Origin: Ovis canadensis
Taxonomy: Eukaryota > Chordata > Mammalia > Artiodactyla > Bovidae
Direction of reading: 5' to 3'
DNA length: 64,000 nucleotides
Assembly (NCBI RefSeq): GCF_042477335.2
Contig: NC_091255.1
Span: 46,168,501-46,232,500, forward strand
The notes beneath the pieces were generated by a model. It was not told the DNA's origin. It did not search any database and saw only the letters and a program-made list of their open reading frames with translations. This document shows, piece after piece, positions 55,930 to 64,000 of the stretch; within the stretch, counting starts at the first letter, position 1, and every line of letters begins with the position of its first letter. Made by a program: the position numbers and the translations under genes.

Positions 55930-56035
55930 TCTGCTCTGCTGCTGCTGCTAAGTCGCTTCAGTCGTGGCCGACTCCGTGCGACCCCACAGACGGCAGCCCA
56001 CTAGGCTCCTCTGTCCCTGGGATTCGCCAGGCAAT
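55930..56035 (-). repeat. BovA2 SINE fragment, antisense
   Basis: The (CTG)n start, GTCGCTTCAGTCGTGGCCGA and GGCTCCTCTGTCCCTGGGAT mark one monomer. It stops abruptly at CGCCAGGCAATAC and is followed by GC-rich non-SINE sequence. Confidence 0.88.
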
Positions 56036-56780
56036 ACTGCTCACCTGCGGCCCAACACCGCCCCCTGCCGGCCACCCAAGGGACGGAGGCCAGCGGCTCA
56101 GCTCCCGGAGCCTGCGGTTGGAACCACCCGAAGGGCGCTGGACAGGGAGGCCTGGCGTACTGCAGTCCATGGGGTCGCAAAAAGTCGGACACGACTGAGC
56201 GACTGAACTGAACTGAAGGGCGCTCACTGCACAGGCAGAAGCCCCGGGGACCACGCCGCCTTTCTCGGAACAACGCAGCAGCCTGAAGAAGCGGCGGCAC
56301 CTCTGGACCTCTGCCGGCACGGGTCCCCTAGGTAACGCCGCATCGCCCCCCTCGCTCTCTCAGCTTTTGACCAAAAGGGGTCAGAGCTAAGGATTTTCCC
56401 TGCCTTGGGAAAGAACCGCCACCGCGGGCCTCCTCGAAGCCTCACTTTGCCGCGTAGCTCTCCATTCGGTTTGGGGTCTTGGAGTAGCGCGCCGCGCCCC
56501 GCTTAAGACGCCGGGCGTCTGGGCCTAGGATGCCCCTGGGATGAACCGGAGCCTCTGGGCCAAACTCTACTTGCTCTTCGTCTGAGGGACACTCTGGTGG
56601 CAGCCGCTTCTTGTCCCCCTCCAGGCATCTCCCGCGCGGCCCCCGGTGCGAGCCGTAAGACGTTAATCCTGTGGAGCGAGCGTACTGACCGCTCCTCAGC
56701 CCTGCAGGTCGCCAGGTGGGGTCTCCGGCCCCTCCCCACTTCATCCCACCCTCTGCCTCCCGGCTCTCCGTTTTCCTTGG
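56036..56780. promoter_or_regulatory. Orphan CpG island in the HOXB13-HOXB9 desert
   Basis: The block is CpG-rich throughout (GCGCGCCGCGCCCCGC near 56488, CTCCCGCGCGGCCCCC near 56628) and isolated within 20 kb of retroelements. A BovB/SINE 3' scrap (GTCGGACACGACTGAGCGAC) interrupts it at 56130-56216. No coding exon is recognised. It could be a promoter for a non-coding transcript such as the miR-196a-1 host, or a boundary element. Both are inference. Confidence 0.5.
56059..56074 (-). promoter_or_regulatory. Candidate CTCF motif, reverse orientation
   Basis: CGCCCCCTGCCGGCCA matches the reversed CTCF consensus (CGCCCCCTGGTGGCCA) at 14 of 16 positions. It lies at the start of the orphan CpG island, with orientation opposite to the motif-like site at 30466. 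Confidence 0.45.
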
Positions 56781-57025
56781 CCCGAACACAATGAATAAAA
56801 AGTTTTAGTATTCTCAGCTTTTAGTCCCTATGTGGCTCCACACCTCCATTCGCTCTGTGCAAAATGAAGCGAGTTAAACACTCTAAGAACCCAGGTAAAC
56901 AGCGTATCTTCATAGAGTCACATGTATTTCTTAATCTAAGAGAAGCCCTTGGGAGAGCAATCTGCAGGAGACCTTGTTTGCAAGGCAGCCAAATATCATA
57001 TACAGCCAGAGAACCAGCTGGAGAT
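56781..57025. other. Intergenic, nothing recognised
   Basis: AT-rising unique sequence after the CpG island. It contains AATAAA on the + strand at 56793-56798 with no assigned transcript. Confidence 0.4.
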
Positions 57026-57029
57026 AAGA

Positions 57030-57262
57030 TATGTGCAGGCGTGCTAGGTCACTTCAGTCGTGTCCAACTCTTTGTGATCCTATGGACTGTAGCCCACCGG
57101 GGTCCTCTGTCCATGGGATTCTCCAGACAGGAATACTGGAGTGGGTCTCCCTGCCCTCCTCCAGGGAATCTTCCTGATACAGGGATCAAACTTGCATCTC
57201 CTATGGCTCCTGCAGGAGCTCTTTACCGCTCTTTACCACTGCTCCACTGGGGAAGCCCAGAG
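57030..57262 (-). repeat. Bov-tA SINE, antisense
   Basis: CACTTCAGTCGTGTCCAACT, CTGTCCATGGGATTCTCCAG, GGAATCTTCCTGATACAGGG and CACTGGGGAAGCCCAG, with a local CTCTTTACCGCTCTTTACC duplication. Confidence 0.92.
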
Positions 57263-57625
57263 ATCTGACATATGGCCACATAATAATGTGAAGTTGGTAA
57301 AACACCACCAGCGCAGTAGCAATCTGGAGGATGAAGGGGGTGGGTGTATGTGTGCGTATGTGTGTACATGTGTGTTGCTGGGGAGGTTCTTAAGTGTCCT
57401 ATGCAAGGCTTAGCAGTTTATTCCATAACTTGAATGAAAACATAGAAGACAGGCTTGTTAGCAATACAAATCTACCGACTTAGCAGGTAAAATTTTATAA
57501 GATTTCAACAAGCTAGGAAAGGAAGAAGAATGGGAGAGCCTGCAGAAAGGAATGAGATGTTTTCAAAAATTAGGATTGATGTCAGGTCTTTTATCAGATT
57601 CTCTCCAAAGAAAGAATCCCCATTT
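57263..57625. other. Intergenic, GT-rich patch
   Basis: An irregular GTGTATGTGTG tract lies at about 57341-57375. No gene was found. Confidence 0.4.
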
Positions 57626-57627
57626 GG

Positions 57628-57800
57628 GGACTTCCCTGGTGGTCTAGTGGTTAAGACTCCTAGCTCCCAATGCAGGGCGCTCCGGTTCAATCCCTGGTCA
57701 GGGAACTAGATTCCCCATGCCACAGTTACAAGTTCTCATGCCACAACTAAGACCCAGTGCAAGCAACCAAATAAATAAATAAAGGTAAATATTTTTTTAA
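57628..57800 (+). repeat. CHR-type SINE
   Basis: GGGGACTTCCCTGGTGGTCT, CGGTTCAATCCCTGGTCAGG and the AATAAATAAATAAA tail. Confidence 0.88.
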
Positions 57801-58039
57801 AAAATCCCCATTTGGAATAGAAGAGATATGACTCAACTAAGATTCCTGTGAAAAAGGAGAGGCCACTAGGGGAGGGGCTGACCGAGCTGACCTTGCTCAG
57901 GGTTAGAACCTGCAGCCCCACTCCTTGCAGGCGAAGGTAAATGAGTCTGACTGAGTAGGTAACACATTTATTTAATACACTGGATAAAGAACTGTCCAGT
58001 ACATTCTTACTTCATTTGAATTCCACTCTTACTAAGGTG

Positions 58040-58265
58040 TGGCTTCCCAGGAAAGCCTGGGAAGATTTCCTGCCAAGCAGGAAATCCAAGAGACTTGGGT
58101 TTGATCCCTGTGTTGGGAAGATCCTCTGGAGAGGAAATGGCACTGGCAACCCACTCCAGTACTCTCGCCTGGAAAATCCCATGGACAGAGGAGGCTGGTA
58201 GGCTGCAGTCTGTGGGGTTGCAAAGAGTCAGACAAGACTGAAGCGACTTAGCAGCAGCAGCAGCC
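58040..58265 (+). repeat. Bov-tA/BovA2 SINE
   Basis: TGGCTTCCCAGGAAAGCCTG, GGGTTTGATCCCTGTGTTGG, GGCAACCCACTCCAGTACTC and a (GCA)n tail. Confidence 0.9.
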
Positions 58266-58372
58266 AGTATTCTTCCTGGGAAATTTCATGGACAGAGGAG
58301 CCTGGCAGGCTACAGTCCATGGGATCACAAAGAGTCGGACACAATTTAGCAACTAAACAACCACTACCACCA
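58266..58372 (+). repeat. Bov-tA SINE fragment
   Basis: CAGTATTCTTCCTGGGAAAT through GTCGGACACAATTTAGCAAC is a second 3' half abutting the previous element. Confidence 0.88.
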
Positions 58373-58479
58373 TATGGTAATAAGGTGGGTTGGGGAGTTA
58401 CTACCATGCTATTTTCAAGTAAGGACTTGGAATTTGAAGCTCAAAGAGGTGAAGAGAAGAGTTTGCTGAAGATGGAAAC

Positions 58480-58565
58480 AGCAGGCTTCCCTGGCGGTCC
58501 AGGGGTTCACTTCGTGCTTCCACCTTCCACTGCAGGAGGATGGGTTTGATCTCTGGCAAAAGAAA
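58480..58565 (+). repeat. CHR-type SINE fragment
   Basis: GGCTTCCCTGGCGGTCCAGG and GGATGGGTTTGATCTCTGGC show a short sense copy. Confidence 0.75.
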
Positions 58566-58769
58566 AAGATGGGATCAGAACACAGGTTTTTGATCCTTTC
58601 CAACCCAGTGTCTTGGATGGGATGCCTTCTTCGTAAGGTGTGATGTCCAGACGCAGAGGGGCGATGGCTTTACTCTGTAGGATTATAGCAATGCAAGCGC
58701 TATGTCTTCTGCCCCTTGAGCACTGCGTTCTGACAAGGATACCCAGACACTCGTAACCAATTAGGTCAC

Positions 58770-58990
58770 CACTCATATGTCACCCCCAGAGAGGTCTTCC
58801 TTCATTTGTCTAGTATTGTCCCCTTCCTCCATGACACTCTTTCATGTTTGTGTTACCATCACCTGAAAATTTCTTATTTATGGATCTCTCCGTGAGAATG
58901 CAAGGCCTTGGCTTGTGTCCCTCTGTGGCCCTAGGGCCTAGCACATACCAAGTATTCCATTAAAATGTTTGAATGAGAGAATGAACAAGA
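58770..58990 (+). repeat. L2-like LINE 3' fragment
   Basis: GTCACCCCCAGAGAGGTCTT, GTGAGAATGCAAGGCCTTGG and CCTAGCACATACCAAGTATT follow the L2 3' end pattern. Confidence 0.65.
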
Positions 58991-59360
58991 GCAGTGGTTC
59001 TCAAAGTCTAGTCCGAAGACTCCTGGGGGACTCTAGACACTTCCAGGGGGCTCACGAAGTCAAACAGTGAGTCATAATTTGTCTTCTCCCCACACTGACA
59101 TCGACATCACTTTTAATGATGGTAAAGCTGCCATGGCACCAGATTGTACAGGAAGTCATGCATTCTTCACCACCACAAACTCACAGTTAGAACAAGACAA
59201 GACAAAAGCCAGTTTCATTTAAGGATGAGCTTGATGAAGCAATAAAAATGAGTAGGTTTATTAAAACTCAGTCCCCCGAGTACATGAAAAGTAGTTGCAC
59301 TTCTGCACATAGAAGGACAGTGGTTGTCTTGAGGAAAAGCACTTGTTTCAGTCTGTGAGC
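58991..59360. other. Intergenic, nothing recognised
   Basis: The text GTGGTTCTCAAAGTCTAGTC resembles the start of an old DNA-transposon-type repeat, but I cannot assign it. Confidence 0.35.
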
Positions 59361-59364
59361 TAAC

Positions 59365-59634
59365 CTGCTAAGTCACTTCAGTCGTGTCCGACTCTATGCG
59401 ACCCCATAGACGGCAGCCTGCCAGGCTCCCCCGTGCCTGGGATTCTCCAGGCAAGAACACTGGAGTGGGTTGCCATTTCCTTCTCCAATGCATGAATGTG
59501 AAAAGTGGAAGTGAAGTTGCTCAATCGTGTCCAACCCTGAGCGACCCCATGGACTGCAACCTACCAGGCTCCTCCGTCCATGGGATTTTCCAGGCAAGAG
59601 CACTGGAGTGGGGTGCCATTGCCTTCTCTGGTGA
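59365..59634 (-). repeat. BovA2 SINE, antisense
   Basis: Antisense dimer: GTCACTTCAGTCGTGTCCGA, GGTTGCCATTTCCTTCTCCA, GGATTTTCCAGGCAAGAGCA. Confidence 0.94.
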
Positions 59635-59744
59635 GCTACCCTAGCTGCTTTTAAAAAAAGGAACACCATTTTTCCTTGAAACAGTGACTGACAGAAAAAG
59701 AAATCTATGCTAATTCAGACCTGGGTATTGATAGATATTTGAAA

Positions 59745-60070
59745 TAATTTTATTTACCTGTATTTTATTTTTGGCTGTGCTGGGTCTTCACTGTTGCACG
59801 GACTTTTCCCTAGTTGTGGAAGTGGGGGCTATGCTCTAGCTGCAGTGAGAGGGCCGCTCTTTGCAGTGGCTTCTCTTGCTGCAGAGCACGGGCTCTAGGG
59901 CACGTGGGCTTTGGGAGTTGTGGCTCCTGGGCTCTAGAGCACAGCCTCAATAGTTGTGGTGCACAGGCTTAGTTTCAGCATGGGGGATCTTCCCAGATCA
60001 GGGCTCAAACCTGTGTCTCCTGAATTGGCAGGCAGATTCTTTACCAATGACCCACCAGGAAAACCTCGAT
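59745..60070 (-). repeat. CHR-type SINE, long form, antisense
   Basis: TTTTTGGCTGTGCTGGGTCT, GCAGAGCACGGGCTCTAGGG, GGATCTTCCCAGATCAGGGC and CCCACCAGGAAAACCTC. At about 325 nt it is the longest member of this family here. Confidence 0.85.
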
Positions 60071-60885
60071 TTTTTTTTTTATTTTAAAGAAAGTGAGCTT
60101 TCCCTTTTAAGGAAAACGACTGGCAGCTTTCATTGTTAATTATGAGATTCAAGTTTTAAAACAAATATTGATATTTTGGAAAACTTAGATCTACCACCCA
60201 GAGCTTATAGCTTCCTTAAACCTAGACTTTTCTAATGAGCTTGGTGTTGATATCAGTGAATGTGAAATTTTGGTATTGAATCATGAAATGTGTCAGCATT
60301 TTAATGTAACAGAATGAAAAGTTTGTTGATCTGATTTCAGATTCCACATTGCAACTGATCTCCAAGAAACTACTGCTTGCCCAGTTTGGGTATGATATCT
60401 AAGAAAAATAACTACAATTGTTTAAAAAGCTATAAAATACTCCTCCTTCTAACTACAAATCTGTGAAATTGGAGGGTTTTCTTCATGTATTTCAACCCAA
60501 ACAACATATTAAAACAGATTGAATGCAGAAACAGATATGAGAATCTGCCTGGTTTATATTAAGCTAGATATTAAAGAGATTTGCCAAAATGCAAAAACAA
60601 TGCCACTCTTCTTGCTAATTTTTTTGGTTCAGAAAATATATTTTTCAAAAACCATTACTCATGGTAACATGTATACGGTTCATTAATGCTACTTTAGATG
60701 AATTCACAAATATTTAAAATTTTCTCAGTTTTAATGGTGAATGTCAATGGGTATTTAACATAAACACATAAACAAAACTGAAAACAAAACCCATAAACAA
60801 AAGCTCTTGGGGGCCCACAATAGTTGTTAAGAATATAGAGGGGTTTTCTGACCAGAATGTTTGCGTACAACTGAGCTAGAGATGA
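60071..60885. other. Intergenic, AT-rich
   Basis: AT-rich sequence without gene or clearly named repeat. Confidence 0.35.
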
Positions 60886-60889
60886 GAAT

Positions 60890-62420
60890 ATAAACTTTTC
60901 TTTTTTGCATATTTAGATATAATTTACATGCCACAAAATTCACCACTTTTAAAGTGTAAAATTCAGTGATTTTCAGTATATTCACAAGGTTGCTCAACCA
61001 TCACCACTACCTAATTTAAAAACATTTTCATCATCCCCCTGAAGAAATCCTGTGCCCATTAGCAGTCACTCCCCATTGCTGCCTCTCTTTCGCCCCTGGA
61101 AATCACACATCTCAATGGATTTGCCTATCTGGTCATTTAATATAACAAAATCACACAATACATGGCATCTGGCTTCTGGGACAGCATTCTTTTACTTCTT
61201 TCAAGGTTCATCCATGCGGTAGTATCTGCATTTTATTCCTTTTCATGGTAGAATTATATATCCCTTCGCATGATATTCCGTATTGTGTTTATCTAGTCAT
61301 CAGTTGATAGACATATGAGTTGTTCCCACTTTCTAGCTATTATGAATCATGCCGCTATGAACATTCATATACAAATCTTTATATAAACCGTATGTTTTCA
61401 GTCTCTGAGGCATACACCTAGGAGTGGAATCCCTGGGTCCTATAGCACCCATGTGAGAACACGCTAAACTGTTTTCCACAGTAGTTCGACCATTTTGTGT
61501 TCCCACTAGCAATACATGAGGGTTCCAATTTCCCTGCATCCTTGCTAACCGTTTATTGTCTTTCTGATTAGAGCCATGCTTCTGGGTTTGAAGTAGTATC
61601 TCACTGTTGTTGTGATTTGCCTTTCCCTGATGACTAACAATATTGTCTTTTCATATGCTTATTGGCCATTTGTATATCTTCTATGGAGAAATGTCTATTC
61701 TAATCATTTGCCCAATCTTAAATTGTGTTATTTGTCTTTTCATTGTTACATTGTAAGAGCTCTTCATATATTCTGGATACAAGACCCTTATCAGAGCTAT
61801 GATTAGCAAATACGTTTTTCCATGCTGAGGCTTGTCTTTTAGCTTTCTTGATAGTGCCTCAATCCACACAAGTTTTAAATTTTGATTAAGCCCAGTTTAT
61901 TTATTTCTTTTTGTGATTTTGGTGTAATATCTAGAAACCACTGCCTAATCAAAAATATTTACACCTGTGTCTCCTGAGCATTTTATACTTTAGCGCTTAT
62001 ATTTAGGTTTTGGACCCATTTTGAGCTAATTTTTATAGAATGAATGGGGAATTTAGGGATCCAAATTCATTCCTTTGCACTTTGAACAAGTGGATATCCA
62101 CTTGTTCCAGCACCATTGTTGAAAAAAAGGATCTTTCTTCATTGAATGGTCTGGACACCTTGACCATAGATATATGGGTTATTTCTGGACTCTCAATTCT
62201 AGTCCACTGATCTATACATTTATCCTTTTGCCAGGCCCCCATTGCCTTGATTACTGTAGCTTTTGAAATTGGGAAGTGTAAGCTCTCCAACTTCATTATT
62301 TTTCAAGATTGCTTTGGCTAGACAATATTAGCATTAACTATTTTTTCATTCCAGGTGATAAGTGCATGCTGTTTATCATATTATTCTCTTTACTTTTCTG
62401 TATTAAGGTTTTTGTACTAA
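60890..62420 (-). mobile_element. Old L1 ORF2 C-terminal fragment, antisense
   Basis: The - strand reads as the L1 ORF2 C-terminal half. Pieces include IDQWTRIESPEITHIS (about 62205-62160), TMKRQITQFKIGQMIRID (about 61740-61690) and a run toward CIAALF-like text near 61370. Antisense landmarks on + are CCATTTGTATATCTTCTATG and CAGTTGATAGACATATGAGT. Stops are frequent and it is inactive. Confidence 0.85.
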
Positions 62421-62610
62421 CAAAATAGGTGACAGCTGAATATATGTGATGAATAAATTACTTAAATGAGTTGGCGAATATAAACCATTTGGAAGAGTAC
62501 GTGGCACCCTCTATACTGTTAGCTATTGTTGTTATTCTTTTACGTGAAATTTTAAACAACCATCTTTAAAATTTTTAATTGTAATATAGCTAATTCACAG
62601 TGTAAAGAAC

Positions 62611-62621
<11 letters not shown>

Positions 62622-62641
<20 letters not shown>

Positions 62642-62750
62642 GCCACATCATGCTGCTTGTGGGATCTTAGTTCCTTGACCAGGGATCAAAACCAGGCCCA
62701 CAGCAGTGAAAGTGCCAAGTCTTAACCAGCAGACCACCAGGGAATTCCCT
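62622..62750 (-). repeat. CHR-type SINE, antisense
   Basis: Poly-T, then GTGGGATCTTAGTTCCTTGA, CCAGGGATCAAAACCAGGCC and CCACCAGGGAATTCCCT. Confidence 0.9.
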
Positions 62751-62754
62751 GAGG

Positions 62755-62960
62755 AGCATCTTTTGAAGCTAGATTATCAGGGTTCAAACACTGGCCCTGC
62801 CACTCACTAATAGTGTGAACCTGGGCTAGTTATGAAATCCTGCCTTATCCTAATCTGTAGAGTGTGGATAATAACCTTAGTCTCACAGGATTGTTATGAA
62901 AATTAAATGAGATACAGATATAATTAAATGATGTGTAGAATAGCAGGAGGTTATTGAACC
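62755..62960 (-). repeat. MIR-like ancient SINE, antisense
   Basis: GGTTCAAACACTGGCCCTGC, GTGTGAACCTGGGCTAGTTA, and ACAGGATTGTTATGAAAATT with AAATGAGATA follow MIR in antisense. Confidence 0.8.
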
Positions 62961-63305
62961 CAGTAGACCCTAAACTATTATTTGCTTCTTACAATTCTGC
63001 AGGGAGTGATCAACTTGGTAAGAAACCTAGAAATCACTCCACATGAAAGACGTGCAGGAAATGGAGCACAAAGCTGTTTTTAAATATCAAAAGCCAAATG
63101 TGGAAGAGAATTTCTTTGTACTCTTGAGAGGACCAGGACTCCCGAATTTAAGGAAGCTAGTCCAGCTAACCTGCCCCAATCACAGCCTTCTGGAGGCTTT
63201 CATAATGCTCAGTGGCCATACATACCAGCACTTGCCAATTTGTAATTATAATTATTCTGAGCGACTTCACTTTCACTTTCAGGCCTTTTCACAGATATTG
63301 ACAAA
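62961..63305. other. Intergenic, nothing recognised
   Basis: Unique sequence with a short open frame continuing into the next SINE. Not a gene. Confidence 0.4.
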
Positions 63306-63307
63306 GT

Positions 63308-63518
63308 GTGAAAGTGTCAGTCAGTCAGTTGTATATGACTCTTTGCCAACCCCATGTACTGTAGCCCATCAGCTCCTCTGTCCAAGGAGTTTTCCAGGCA
63401 GGAATGCTGGAGTGGGTAGCCATTCCCTTCTCCAGGGGATCTTCCTGACCCAGGGATCAAACTCAGGGCTCCTGCTTTGCAGGGGGATTCTCTACCATCT
63501 GAGCCACGAGAGAAGCCC
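63308..63518 (-). repeat. Bov-tA SINE, antisense
   Basis: TCAGTTGTATATGACTCTTT, GTTTTCCAGGCAGGAATGCT, GATCTTCCTGACCCAGGGAT and CATCTGAGCCACGAGAGAAG. Confidence 0.92.
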
Positions 63519-64000
63519 CGATACTTACAAAGTGATCACAATATTTCAGATGTTATGTGTGTTAGACTCTGGGGCTTGTGGTTGAGTAAGATGCTGCCCC
63601 AGTATTCCAGAAAGTCACAGCCCAGCTAAAAGCCAATTAGTGAAATTCTGAGGGAGCTAAATTTCTGCCTGATACAACTGACTGCTGTGCCTCCTAATTC
63701 CTCCAAAGTTCTTCGTTTTAGAACCAATGCAGCAGCTCCTTCACAGTTAATCACCAGACTCAAAGGGAAAGTGAGCTTCATGTAAGCCATCACTGGCAGA
63801 GGTCTCTGGGCCTGGAAATAGGCGGCTTTCTGAGCATGGAGCACCCTCTAGTGTCTGTCCAGGGTAAGGCAGGTCCAATGGGAAACTTTCCAAAGATGCC
63901 AATTTACTGCCTGCAGTTTCTTTCCTTAGTTTAGTGTTGCTTATGGCTAAGCTGTCTTCAGGTCTCCGCTGCAAGACAATAGCACTGAATATTCAAAAAT
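63519..64000. other. Intergenic to window end, nothing recognised
   Basis: Unique sequence. Short frames on the - strand near 63626-63974 have no recognisable similarity. Confidence 0.4.

Noticed and set aside
39860..63518. Many frames with CSPMGSHRVGHD-like or GNPLQYSCLENPMDRGAW-like endings
   Set aside because: These are translations of Bov-tA/BovA2 SINE copies in sense or antisense and recur at every insertion.
35770..63518. tRNA-like A-box and B-box sequences (GGTTCGATCC-like)
   Set aside because: They belong to tRNA-derived SINE heads. No cloverleaf with intact acceptor stem was found, so they are not tRNA genes.
25001..64000. Search for the miR-196a-1 hairpin and HOXB9
   Set aside because: The mature miR-196 word and HOXB9 homeodomain sequence were not found. 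Both are expected further downstream than the window end.
1..64000. CRISPR arrays, operons, phage or bacterial mobile elements
   Set aside because: Spliced genes, Hox content and ruminant SINE/LINE families show a mammalian nuclear genome. No direct-repeat and spacer array was seen.

Overview
This window is nuclear DNA from a ruminant, most likely a bovid. It is dense in Bov-tA/BovA2 SINEs, BovB (RTE-type) LINE fragments and CHR-type tRNA-Glu SINEs, over a background of older MIR, L2, L1 and LTR remnants. It carries HOXB13, the most 5' gene of the HOXB cluster, on the + strand. The species cannot be fixed from the sequence alone.

Genes. HOXB13 has two coding exons (23240-23843 and 24747-25000) that join in phase 1 to a 285-residue protein with a complete C-terminal homeodomain. 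Downstream lie two small genes known to sit between HOXB13 and HOXB9 in mammals. PRAC2 is on the - strand (27429-27671, an 80-codon frame), tail to tail with HOXB13. PRAC1 is on the + strand (first coding exon near 29745-29818, tentative second exon ending at 30130). The order and spacing fit the arrangement I recall for human: HOXB13 and PRAC1 transcribed one way, PRAC2 the other way from a promoter shared with PRAC1 (the CpG-rich block 28100-29745 here). The ruminant PRAC1 copy looks altered. The expected ATG reads GTG, and the two halves of the recalled protein match different frames.

Layout. 1-13.7 kb is intergenic DNA upstream of HOXB13 with a few SINEs, several orphan CpG-rich islands and a possible conserved element near 11.7 kb carrying posterior-HOX type motifs. 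13.7-35.8 kb is a 22-kb core without any ruminant-specific SINE or BovB copy. It holds the HOXB13 promoter, HOXB13, PRAC2, PRAC1, several CpG islands and AT-rich possible regulatory blocks. From 35.8 kb to the end, toward HOXB9, the sequence is a retroelement-rich desert with at least 25 SINE insertions, five sizeable BovB pieces and two L1 fragments. It is broken by one unexplained CpG-rich island at about 56.04-56.78 kb with a CTCF-like motif at its edge. HOXB9 and miR-196a-1 were not found.

There is no prokaryotic, phage or CRISPR content. Nearly all long open frames outside HOXB13 and PRAC1/PRAC2 lie in GC-rich islands or in SINE/LINE sequence and are not genes. The most interesting points are the PRAC1 reading-frame break, the PRAC2 identification with its tail-to-tail overlap, the posterior-HOX motifs upstream of and inside the HOXB13 promoter, a diverged inverted repeat at 18.1/19.1 kb, and possible CTCF sites.
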